From: Balanoglossus misakiensis
Taxonomy: Eukaryota; Hemichordata
DNA length: 64,000 nt
Direction: 5' to 3'
NCBI GenBank assembly: GCA_040954595.2
Contig: CM082584.2
Span: 11,222,001 to 11,286,000 of the forward strand
A program made the translations under genes and the position numbers. The notes under the pieces are model-generated. The model saw only the letters and a list, made by a program, of their open reading frames with translations, was not told the origin of the DNA and ran no database searches. Of the stretch, positions 24,334 through 35,342 are shown piece after piece; position 1 is the stretch's first letter; the number at the start of each line of letters is the position of its first letter.

Positions 24334-27157
24334 CGTACTGCACCACACTCTCTGGTGACGTCTATAACGCGTACATTCGTTATTGGAGACACTGGGAGAT
24401 TTGGCTGGGGTCGTTCCTTTGCATGGACGGGGCCTAGTACTAGTCTGGGTCACCTAAACAGACGCAGTGACCCTATTCCAAGGGGTGGTAGGGGACATTT
24501 CGGGTCTCGAAATAGCTTTACTAAACAACTTCACATTATGTTTAAGAACCCACTTGCTAGGTACTTACGTGACTGAGTAAAAATACTAGTTTGCATGGGG
24601 ACAACCTCATTGGCCACTCTGCGGTAAACAGGGATATCATTCGGGTACATGGTAGCGATTGGCACCACGTAATGATGTAGACAACAGCTGCTGAGAACCA
24701 ATATACGAGGCGGGGAGATCTTACATCTCGGTCTGAGCCCAGTAGCACGTATATGCCGACATGTCATTTTTTCCTAAAACTCGACATCCGTTCATTGAGA
24801 CAACCGCACTGACCGACCATTAATCTCAACGCCGACAATAAAATTGCAAGTCAATGAACTCTGACATGTCTGTCCGGTTCATTCACAGGTTATAAGCCAT
24901 CATTACTTTATATGGCAGCTCTTTTACAATACATGTATGAGACTGGAGATATTTGTGCCGCCTTGGCAAGGAGTGTGGGAACTGTAACGCATCATCTAAC
25001 AACAACATCTGCATTGCACACGACACAAAACAGACTTTCTCTAAGTTTTAATGAACCTGGAACTCTTACATATCGGCTAATACCTTTTACAACGAATGCT
25101 GAAATATAACGATGTGTCTGTTAACGTGACCATAAAGATGCAACTCGCGGTCCTTGTTATAAAAGTTTGATCACCTCAGGACGACTTCGTGTTTACTTTC
25201 GCTGGTGATTCCTTGACCTGGCTTCTGGTGAGAATGTTTGAGGTGACGAACGCTCCAACAAAGGGCGTTGTGTTTTTTTTTAATCTCTAAAAAGAAAGGT
25301 ATTTGGCCCTACCCATGAAGTACGTGAGTGCTCCATACAAATTTACTAGGATAGTCTCCGCGGGGAACCGCCTCGTCCACTCAACACCGGCCATGATTAA
25401 TGATATGTATTGGCATTCAGATTGTTTTCACCTTCAACAAACAACACTCTTTTGCATGTGAAAGGAGAAGGTGGTCACCTCCCGTGAACACTTGCACAAA
25501 GCTAGTCCTCAGTTGGGAGAGCGCCGTGATTGTGGCGTCGTGAAAGTTACCGTGTGTATATCTGCAAATCGAGACACATTTGGTCGAAAGTATCTTCTGA
25601 GAATCGCGCGCCGTACTTCGTGAGAATCTTCGTCAGGGTTTCAGGCGAGGTAGGTCGAACCGTACAGTTATTTGATTTTCGCACGACCGATCTTTCGTGA
25701 CCAGTGTGGTTACGCCCTGTATAGTTTAATGTGATATACATGTTCTAGTACAACATTGCCACTTACAACCATGAGTGGTAGCGATCCACTATGCGCATAT
25801 TAATCCAAAGCTCAACTCCAGATTCGTTCGCGGGATCCTCTACCCCAAATCTTGTCCACACTTCTTTATCCAAGCCATTTTTATCTTTTTTAATAACATG
25901 TATAGTGTCCATGTCATTGTGATAAAATCAGTGGCCGAGTGGTAAAAATAATATTCCCACCCTCAGACTGTTGGGAAGAGACACTTTGGGGGTTGGGAAT
26001 GCCATGGACACAGTGGCACGTCCATGAGAATGTGCATGACACCAATGTCTGTATGGCCACGGAGCTCGATGACACGACACGGCATTGTGTATTCATGACA
26101 ACTGGGTGTCCAGAATATTGATATGGCTTTGAGAAAAGCACCTGCTATTGTATTCAAACTTCTAACGTTGGGGCTGTGGAATTTATTACCAAGACCTACT
26201 ACATTTGTACTACGAATGGAATTTACACTCAAGTGTGTGCGTGCGTGACGTGCATGTGAGAAGGGGCGTGCGTGCCCATACGTCTCTTATCAAGGGGTCC
26301 CGTGGATATGATGGAAGTTATAACGAGGGGTCAGACAGTCCATTCGGTATTTGAGCCAGGACCAAGGTGCACTATAAGAATTGGCCGGCCAATTCCCTTG
26401 TCGCTCCAGTGGACAAGTGGACTCGCGACTCAATGGACAATTGCGCCCACACCCCACCACACGCACACACTTTCCCAGTTACCGTCTGACATATAGTCTC
26501 ACTGTCTGTGATCAGACGAAAAAGAATTATTTTTTGCCGACTGTCAAACATGTGAAACTATTAGCGCGTATGTAGTTATTACGATCCGCTGGCTTTCAAG
26601 AGACAAACACTTAAAATTAGAGCAAGGTCTTAATATAACCCTCCTTGACCCTCATCTCGGTTGGGTGCGGAATCAAAGGACCTCCATATTTCAAACGAGG
26701 AAGAGGTCGGCAAACATGTCAACTTTCTCGGGTACCTGGCGAGAATTCGGTGTTCATAGCTGGCCAATCGAAGGCCGGCAGTAATCAAGTTACCCCAGAG
26801 CCCCCCAGCAGCGAAAGCCAATTGCATTCCCAGGACCCGGTGTAATAAACACCTGTAAGATAAAACCAAGACGAATTATACGTTGGCAACCCCAATTACG
26901 TGACCATAAATTACTTTTTTCGGCCCAGCACACAGACGTAGGTTATATATGTTCCAAATACCGGTACCGCTCTTTATGTGTACCAACTTAAAAGTTTGCC
27001 TATATGTAGGCCTAGGCCTACTTTTGGCCTGTGTGCGAACCACGGTCGTGTGCCCACCGAATTTCTACGTATAAATGTCGTCAAATATAGCCTCAATATA
27101 CCTTACTGTTCCTTGCCTCATGCAATGTCTTGTTTGATTTTTTCCCTCAGATATAAA
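24334..27157. other. Spacer between the tandem genes A and B
   Basis: Contains the gene A 3' UTR (candidate AATAAA near 24837) and the gene B promoter. TTTCAAACGAGG at 26689-26700 matches the end of gene A's candidate 5' exon (23206-23217) but lacks its GT donor, so it may be a relic of the duplicated promoter or exon. No other coding signal is seen. Confidence 0.4.
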
Positions 27158-27973
27158 ATGGTGAAGAACAAACCAAAGAACGCTGGAAACGGCGTGACTC
27201 AGAACGGACCAGCTGCGAATAAACCACCTGTTCAAAAGAGACACGTGAAGACACAGACATCGCGAGATTTCGCCAGTCAGATCACCAAGGCGGAGTTGAT
27301 ATCCGAATTGACGGAGATAGAAGGGTTGGAAATGAAAGGGTTGGTCGCGGAGTATAACGGGTGCAAGGTCAGGCGACCGCGACCACCGACACGAGATGCC
27401 ATGACGATGACGTCGCGGGATGCGTCCACCCAAATAAAAAGAGAAACGCTGTTGGCCGTGAGACAAGAAGTGAAACAACGAGGTCAAAGTCAAGTCGGGC
27501 CACTGGTTGTCGCCTTCAAACCCAAAAAGCGCCGTCCGCAATATCAGCGACCGAAACCGCCACAGAGATCAATCAAGACGCAGACGTCGAGAGACTTTGG
27601 TAGTCAAGTGACTGCCGCGGAAATCACGGAAACCGTGGAGACGGCGGGAGTGTACATGTTGCACGCGGTGCCCAACGAATACGAGAAGGTGGAGCTCACA
27701 GTTGGCGAGCAGCCGACGGAAAATGGCGACGAAGAGGGCATCATCAACGAAGAATGGACACTGGAAATAGTTGACGACGCAGGTATGAATGCAACCATCG
27801 TTCGAGACGAAGAATCCGAAACACTGGTTCAGAACGGCGGCACAAATGCCATGACAAGTGGTGTGGAAAATCCCGGGTTCCAGCGTGATGTGAACGAAGT
27901 CAGTACCGAAATGGCAACTCTCACCGTAGAGGACGACGAAGATAGCGAGGAAGAGTACAACACGTATTTATAA
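27158..27973 (+). CDS. Unrecognised tandem-duplicate gene B (TQTSRD-repeat protein)
   Basis: Paralog of gene A, 271 residues in one coding exon, starting just after the acceptor TTCCCTCAG|ATATAAAATGG, the same junction as gene A. The motif is clearer here: VKTQTSRDFASQITKAEL (about residues 30-47), a degenerate MTMTSRDASTQIKRETL in the middle, and IKTQTSRDFGSQVTAAEI (about 145-162). LTEIEGLEMKGLVAEYNG and EEWTLEIVDDAGMNAT are shared with gene A. The C-terminus differs: it is acidic and ends EEEYNTYL, without the hydrophobic stretch of gene A. An open frame continues upstream to 26978, but the acceptor shows that part is intron. No function can be assigned. A likely AATAAA lies near 29010. Confidence 0.75.
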   Translation: MVKNKPKNAGNGVTQNGPAANKPPVQKRHVKTQTSRDFASQITKAELISELTEIEGLEMKGLVAEYNGCKVRRPRPPTRDAMTMTSRDASTQIKRETLLAVRQEVKQRGQSQVGPLVVAFKPKKRRPQYQRPKPPQRSIKTQTSRDFGSQVTAAEITETVETAGVYMLHAVPNEYEKVELTVGEQPTENGDEEGIINEEWTLEIVDDAGMNATIVRDEESETLVQNGGTNAMTSGVENPGFQRDVNEVSTEMATLTVEDDEDSEEEYNTYL

Positions 27974-29679
27974 AACTGATCGCACGAGGTGCCAGTTGCT
28001 ATAAAAACCTTTTTTATCCGGAATGAGTATGTCGTATAGGCCTCCTTGGGTCCTACGACTGCCCTGCATGTATAAAGACAGAGCACTTGAGTTAAACTCA
28101 TTTCATTCCTCCTACAGTACAAAGTGAATTACAACTCGACCTAAATCACCTCAAGTATTAACTACCCTACTTCAACAAGTTATAATCAGACTCTAAAAGA
28201 AAGAAAAAGGGAAAAAAAAGTTGGCAATATGTGTATTTAGAATACTCCACCATACAGTAACTCGAGGATAATTGATTACAGTGGCAATTAAGTAAGACCG
28301 TATAAAGGAACACTCGTTCCAACAGAAATCTCATGACGCGAGTTTATACGAGACCATTTACCGCCACCCCGAACAACGAAAGTATAAAATGTTCTAATAT
28401 TTTACAACTAGTAATAAGCAATACAGCAACTGTAGAAGGTTCTATAAAAACATGGTCAATTGGTGTATCTAAATCTGCATACAAAATCGTCTTGGTCAAA
28501 AGATTTTCCAAGCGTTAATAACATTTTTGAGTCGATCGTTGGTACTTTCACTGAGAACCCTTTATTTTCTTGATTCATTTATATGCAAACAACATTTAAC
28601 TTATTTACCATATTGCATTTTAGCACCTGTATTTTCGTCGTCCGCTCTCTCGGATATACGCTTTATGCATGTTTGCAAGGTCAGAATGTCCTAAGTAATG
28701 ACATGTTTATCCATCAAAGCACGACATACGCGTATTTGAATGTCACTGAAAGAAAAATTTACATTGTGTACGAAGCTTAGGCCCAGCCAACCCGGACGGG
28801 GTCACGATATTCAGACATCGGACAGTGTAACTTAAAGCCTTGTATTTATGCTCTGGCAGCTTAGAAAAGCAAACTGCTGACCGCGGAACAATCGCTTTCT
28901 GTGAATGTTGAAAAAATCACCGGGTTGAAAGACAGGACACACATCGTTCGTGGGTCTAGACAAGGTTTCCTTTGACGTGTACGTATTATACAGCGATTTT
29001 ATTTTGAATACAATAAACTTTCATTTTTTTTACCAACGTCCTCGTTCTTATTGTTTTGTGTACTGATTGAGATACAATAGGCAAGTTTTGTCATTATTTC
29101 GATGACCTTATCTCAGACAATGTGTTTACAAAAAATCGCCAACTAAGTTTGTAACCCCAGATATGGCCGTAACGTGCAGTTATGCATCCGAGTGTTTTCT
29201 GATTCCGTAAAAAAGACGCATACAAAAGCAGCAGGAAAATTGGCTTTTGGTACCTGGCACGCACAAAAACTTAAAGGAAGGTTAATTTCTTGTGAAATTA
29301 TATCTCAAGGAGACCGTAAAATATAGTTGTTTGTTTACAAATTCTAAAAAAAATTGTACCCTCCAGGATATCTCATGATATATCCCTTTGCAATATGCAG
29401 CAAAAATAAAACATATTTTCGTGGAGACATCTTTATTAGGCATAGCACCTGGGAAGAGACAGAATTGAGTAGAATACACAATGACACATCAAAAATAAAA
29501 GAAAAATTAAATAATAAAGACAGTTTGCATGGTACAGTAAATAAAGAATGATGAAAATAGATATTGCACATAAAGCAGATTTCTTTGACATTGTGAAAGA
29601 TGTATCTGGCTGACTTTGGCTCTGCTTAATGTTCAGGTACACAAGATGAAAAAAAAGTTGTAATTGAATTAGTCACACA

Positions 29680-29750
29680 GAGATTGTAGCGCGCGGATAA
29701 TTCTAATCTAGCTAGGGGGTCAGACTGCCAGTCCCCCTAGCTACAATCTC
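29680..29750. repeat. Imperfect inverted repeat / hairpin downstream of CDC20
   Basis: GAGATTGTAGC (29680-29690) is the exact reverse complement of GCTACAATCTC (29740-29750). Inside, CTAGCTAGGGGG (29708-29719) faces CCCCCTAGCTA (29733-29743). The left arm equals the right arm plus an insertion of about 22 bases. It lies in the region that would be CDC20 3' UTR. It could be a fold-back element relic or an RNA hairpin. Confidence 0.6.
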
Positions 29751-30106
29751 CGTACGGAGAATGAATTTTAGGCTTGACTGCCACATTTGTTAAAGGGATG
29801 CACAAATTGGCCAACAGGAATTCCTGTGCAAAACACGATATCCAATAAACTCTTGCATCAGTAAACCAAGTATTCTGACTACTGGTATACTTTTTTTATA
29901 GAAAATATAACATCATTATCTGAGCTGGGGCTATAGCAAGGTGAATTTTTTAAAACAGAAATGATGACCATGATTGTAGACATACTAGTAAAAAGCAGTT
30001 TTCGTTGAAGAAAAAGACGAAAAGCAAAAGAACAGAGTCACAAAGACAAAGAGAGGAGAGATTTACAGGAAAAGAAAGTGCATGATTAATTTCTGGCAGT
30101 GGCATT

Positions 30107-32992
30107 TTATCTGATATTCTGCCTCATCAATTTGTTTGTGGAATTCTTTGAACTGGCCAGCGTCTTCTCCTTCTTCCTCTGCGCATCAACGGCAAAACAT
30201 TTCCAGAGTCGTAGAGTTTCATCAGCCGCTGCAGACACCACTGTTGTTCCATCTGGACTCATTGCCATGTGAAGGACCCTTGATGTGTGACCTGGGGCAG
30301 GGTGGAAAACAGTGTGATGTTTAAATAAACTGATTTATGAGACAGGTTGGAAAAATACTCTATTAATCAGACAGCATAACTTATGAAAGTGTTGTATACA
30401 ATCTATAAAGTCAAAACAAAGTACAATTTATCAGTACATTTGCCATTACCTGTGAGTTCAGTAACTTTAGCCATGGTGGGGTATTTCCAGACGATCAATT
30501 GATTGTTGGCAAATCCATGCGCTGACACCAGCTCCTTGTATTCCTTGGACCACAGAATGGAACAGACCTGTTGGAGGTGGAAGTAGAATCATATCAATAT
30601 TCCACAAAGGTGTAAACCAGGGATCAAATTTCTCATCAGTGTGCCCTCTAAGTCAATGTGATGTGCCACTGACTCAACAAATAAAGCAAACTTACCTGGG
30701 ATTTTGTGTCCACGCTATTCAGACATGTTCCTGTGTTGGCATTCCAAAACCGGATGTGTCTGTCAGCCGTTCCACCACCGCTTGCAAGGACGCTTGGTTG
30801 CCATGGACACCACGCTACAGCCTAAAAAAAAGGTAAAAGCTTCAATTAGATTATCGTTTGTAACAAAAGGGTACATGACTCTAATTTGTGTGACATTTGA
30901 CTCGTAAAAGGATTTTAAAAAAATACTCACTTTCACTGCGGCCTGATGCTGTGTAAATGTATGCAGCGGTGAAGTGCTTTCGTTGGAGACAGTGGTCGTC
31001 CAGATGTTGAGCAGATTGTCGTTGCCACCGCTGGCCAGATATTTGCCGTCAGGTGACCACTTCAGGCCACACACCTCCTGGGTGTGTCCGGACAGAGTGG
31101 CTATGTGGTGTTCTGCCACACGGACGTCATGGTGGTGAATATTACCACTGCGGGATCCACTATGAAATGAAAGCGAGACATTTTTATTTCATCTTTTTTC
31201 TCATATTTAATATATAAAAGCATTTACTGAGTTTGTGTATAAACAGATTGTCAGTGACTCATATGTTTCACCATATAGTTTGTTGAGAAGTAACTTCATC
31301 TATGCTGAGTGGGACCCAATTGGGGGCCACAGTACACACATATATTGTACTACATTGTCAGCTTTCAGCACCTTACCTGCTGACTACGAATGAATTCCAA
31401 GAGAGGGAACCAACCCTGGCGGCATGCCCTGTCATATTCCGTAAACGCTTTGATTGTGTGATGTCCCACAACTGAAAGAGGGAGAAAACATACAGTCCAT
31501 AAAACATAGTTGTTAAATGCCAATAACAGGATGTAATCCGAATAAACAATAAACCACAAATCGCAAAACCTGACAGCAGAGACATGATGACTGTACCTGC
31601 ACTTCCCCATTGCTGGTTCCCACAGCAAGGTAGTTGCCTTCCTTGATCCACGACACTGATGCAACATAATCTTCCGGGTTTTCCATCTGCAGAAGTTGCT
31701 GGATGTCTCCATTGGTTGCGTTCCACAGATACACATTGCCGCCCAACGACACAGCCAGGTGATTATTGCAGCTCCAATCAATCAGATTCAAATCTAAAAA
31801 AAAAAAAAAAAACATGGTAAACAAATTACTATTTTTTAGATAACTAGGAACCAAAAAGGTGAGTATATCGGTGAGCTAAGTAGCACTGACAGTGAACTGG
31901 TTCAGTAGACAACTGAAATAGCCTGTGACAAAGTATGCTTGTGATACTTACAATAGTCATCTAGTATATCTGGAGCATCTAAAATTCTTTCTGGAAGTTG
32001 TGGAATGTGTCTGACACTCTTTTTGCACGACCCCGGCGTCTTGGTCTGACTGTACAACACTCTTAAATTATTCTGGTATCCTGAAACATGGGGGAAAAAG
32101 TTTAGTAGGATTATGTGAATATACAATGAGTGTTGTTGTTTTTTATGGACATTTCAAAGTAAAACCTTCTTCCATAATGAAAACAATGATCCCCTACCTT
32201 CAGGAGCTTGTGGTGGCTTGCTCTTGTAAGACAAAATTTTGGAATCTAAGATGCCACCATTGAGGTTATCAGCAATGAGCTTCTGTTGTTCCAGTTTTGT
32301 TGGGCTGAGGACTTCACTGTCTGCATCCTTTCTTTCGTTCATCACCTTGAAGTGACCAACATCAAAATTGGACGTCGACCGTGACGGGATAAAACGATCT
32401 CCGGATGGTGTCTTGGAAGGAGTTTTTCCCTTTCCTGGTGTTTTTCCTGAAAAAAGGTGATGATAGACAGTTTAACCAGCTAGACAGATTAGTTTAAATG
32501 AAAAACAACAATACAATCTTGCCAACAGCTGACTGAATTCTCACAAACAGAGCCAGGGAAACATGTCAGTACAAGCACATAGGCAGTATCAGGAAGACCT
32601 TACACTCCTAACTGCCTAATTATTGGAATATTTTTTTTGAAAAATTCCTTTCTTTATTGATATTCAATACAATGCCATATAATGTAATTATAAACCAAAG
32701 AATAGGGTTCAACACTCCATGGGCCCAAGCCTTCTCAAAGGGCTTCCTTACCTGGTGTTTTCGTCGACGTCCTTGGCGTTTTCAGAGGAGTTTTTGACGG
32801 CGTTTTCATCGTGCTGTTGTTGAATGATTTGTTGGAATTTTTCATCGGGGATACGCACGTCGACGTGTTGATAGAAGTGTTACAGCTATTGGCTTCTGCC
32901 GCTTTCCTCTGCCACCTCATCGCTGGTCCTCTGGTGTGTCCGTCCAGTCGCAACAGATTGTTCACGTCGTTCTCAAAGTTAAGGTGTGCCAT
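30107..32992 (-). CDS. CDC20: Cell division cycle protein 20 (APC/C co-activator)
   Basis: WD40 activator and substrate receptor of the anaphase-promoting complex. Nine in-phase exons give 522 residues: 32752-32992, 32198-32446, 31952-32080, 31597-31793, 31377-31471, 30931-31159, 30696-30821, 30450-30567 and 30107-30291. The N-terminus [17 protein letters not shown] matches Cdc20 rather than Cdh1/FZR1. TPxK repeats precede the C-box GDRFIPSR (residues 97-103). KILSY stands where human CDC20 has the MAD2-binding KILRL. The WD repeats run from [13 protein letters not shown] through [32 protein letters not shown] and [11 protein letters not shown]. The C-terminus ends QNIR, supplying the IR tail. 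The KEN and CRY motifs of human CDC20 are not conserved here. A minus-strand AATAAA at about 29425-29430 is a plausible transcript end. Confidence 0.97.
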
Positions 32993-33749
32993 GGTGTTTA
33001 TAGTCTAAATCAAGAGAGTAAACTCTTGGAATTACTGCCTGGGTACGTAAAGGTGGTCCTAGATAGTTTGGTAATAAATTCCCGTGTTAGATTCTGTCAA
33101 GAAACCTTCCCTGCAATTCAAATAAAGCCTTGTTTGCATTTTCCAACGCCTATTGTTCGGTTTCAAATTCAAGCTTGTAATAATGTAATAACGAACGTTG
33201 TTTACAAGCGAAACGCCGGATAAAACATGAATACACAGTTTCGTTTAGTCCGCCTGTTCGCGTTCACAGAGAGTACACACTATCTTTAACCCACCATTGG
33301 TACGGCTAGTATTATAACATTTTCCCAGAGGTATTGTGATCGCCTCGATTTTTTAAAAATTTAAATGTCCCGCCCGGAAGTGTTCGTGTCCTCGCTACTT
33401 TTATACATTATGTCCCGTACGGATTTTCTTTTCACATTTACTTACCCGCCTTATGGTCTTTTCTTCTTAGTCCCACTTTCTGATGATATTTCGGTCGGTT
33501 ATTCACTGTTGAATTTACAAAACTCTAAAGAGTATAACTATAAGGACATTTGCAAATGCAATGGTGAATGAAACTCGGCCAATTTTCATACAACATGATC
33601 GTTAGTACGCGAACTGTGATTGGCCACATTTCTAAAACGAGTTGTACATGATTGGTCAACTAACTCCACCAATCAGTATGAACTCCTGGCGCAAACGTTG
33701 CCAGACAACGAAAGACCACGCGAGATAACGCGAGAACCAAAGATAGAAA
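32993..33749. promoter_or_regulatory. CDC20/GPX divergent (bidirectional) promoter region
   Basis: Only 757 bases separate the two start codons. Inverted CCAAT boxes (ATTGG) occur at 33619-33623 and 33651-33655, exactly 32 bp apart. A direct CCAAT lies at 33669-33673. CCAAT boxes about 32 bp apart are a recognised arrangement in G2/M promoters bound by NF-Y. The region lacks an obvious TATA box. Binding is inferred. Confidence 0.5.
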
Positions 33750-34902
33750 ATGGCTGCGCCCATGATGTCGAAAATATCATTACGATTTTTAATATCCATT
33801 TGCGTTTTACAGAGCATTTATTACACCAAGGGAACTGAAGGAAGCGATTTTTATTCTTTCACGGTAGATGACATCCATGGCAATCCGGTGTCACTTAACA
33901 AATATCGTGGAAGGGTGAGTATCGTGGCATAAAATGGTCATGCCGCAGCCACCGTAAACTGAGAATGTAAACAAACAATCACAGACAGTTAATTTGGGTA
34001 TTTGATGTGACTTTACAGTTGGACAGTCAATTACTTGCTAAATATGGTCAGTTTACGAGTGTTTGAAAGGATACTTATCCGTGCTGGAACCTTGACATGT
34101 TCTACGGGCCGGTCTCGAAATAAATCAATGACGATGTATTCTATACTGTTTACAACTAAACAACGTTCGACCTACACAGCGCCCCCTATCGTAGAACCAA
34201 GATTTAGCATACACTACTTTTATACGGAAGTAGTCCGAGAAACATGTTTTCTCCATTCAAGTGATATATTGGCAATAAAGCAAATAAAGTATTTCATTCG
34301 TGAGTTTTTTTTTCTTTTGCTTTCCAACTAGGTTACTTTAGTCGTCAACGTTGCCAGTGAATGCGGCTACACAGACGGCCATTATCAGTCCATGGTGAAA
34401 ATACAAGACGATCCAGCCTTGTCCGACAAGTTTACTGTGTTGGCATTCCCTTGCAATCAGTTTGGGAACCAAGAACCCAAATCAAACGCCTTGATCCATA
34501 AATTTGTCAAGGAGAACTATGGTGTGGATTTCCCTATGTTTAGTAAAATTGATGTCGTTGGAGACAGTGCCAATCCAGCATACAAGTATTTGACAGGTAG
34601 TTTTGTTGAATACTGTGGATGAATTTATTTTTTGCTGAATTAAAATTAATTTTACTGTATATGTGTAAAGATTGTTAGTTTCCATGTCCACACGTGGACA
34701 AGCATTTAAAATATTTATTTTGTTTTCAATTCCAGAAACATCTGCAAAAGATCCAACGTGGAATTTTTGGAAATATCTGGTAGATCCCAAGGGTCGTGTT
34801 ATTAATGCGTGGGGACCCTGGATATCTGTGGATACCATTTATCCTGAAATAGTGTCGGCCGTGAGGAGAGCGAGAGGTCAACGTCATGGAGGCGACCTAT
34901 GA
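33750..34902 (+). CDS. GPX7/GPX8-like glutathione peroxidase, cysteine form
   Basis: Three exons (33750-33914, 34332-34596, 34736-34902) give 198 residues. An N-terminal hydrophobic segment (about 8-22) suggests a signal peptide or membrane anchor. The body matches GPX7/8: DFYSFTVDDIHGNPVSLNKYRG, NVASECGYTDGHYQS with Cys66 as peroxidatic residue in place of selenocysteine, FPCNQFGNQEP, FPMFSKI, and DPTWNFWKYLVDP. Mammalian GPX7/8 act in the endoplasmic reticulum, transferring peroxide oxidation to protein disulfide isomerase. Human forms end in KDEL-like REDL/KEDL; this one ends HGGDL, a weaker match, so ER retention is uncertain. A single gene here may represent the ancestor of the vertebrate GPX7/GPX8 pair. 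AATAAA at 35337-35342 probably ends the transcript. Confidence 0.93.
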
Positions 34903-35336
34903 CCCCCAAGCATTGACAATCTCTGTGATATCTTTTATCAAGTCTTCCAAGGATGTTTGTGTAACAAGTGTCCACTTTAAAAGTGCCAAAAATGGATATC
35001 ACAGACATACGGGCAATACTGGCAATGCTATTGAGGGTCGGACTCGACAATGTCACCAGTTCAGTGTGACGGCTCTGGCGAGAAATTGAACCATGATCTT
35101 CTGGTTGTCACAGTAAATCAACCAAATGGACACTCGGTTGTTTACCAATACATGTACCACGCAACAGCCACACACTTGCTTATCTCTCCATCTCTGAACA
35201 TGCCCAAGATGGTCAATTCAAGTAAAGGGGGGGGGGGATTTTGTCGCTGTATGAAGCAACTACATACTTGTCTGTACAGGTTATTGGAATAGGCTATAAT
35301 CTTTTCCATATTCATCCACTGTAATCTTAATATGGC

Positions 35337-35342
35337 AATAAA
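35337..35342 (+). terminator. Polyadenylation signal for the GPX-like gene
   Basis: AATAAA about 435 bases after the GPX-like stop codon, in an A/T-rich context. Confidence 0.55.

Noticed and set aside
26978-27157. N-terminal extension of gene B in the open frame from 26978
   Set aside because: A polypyrimidine tract and CAG acceptor lie just before the ATG at 27158, matching the gene A structure, so the upstream part is intron.
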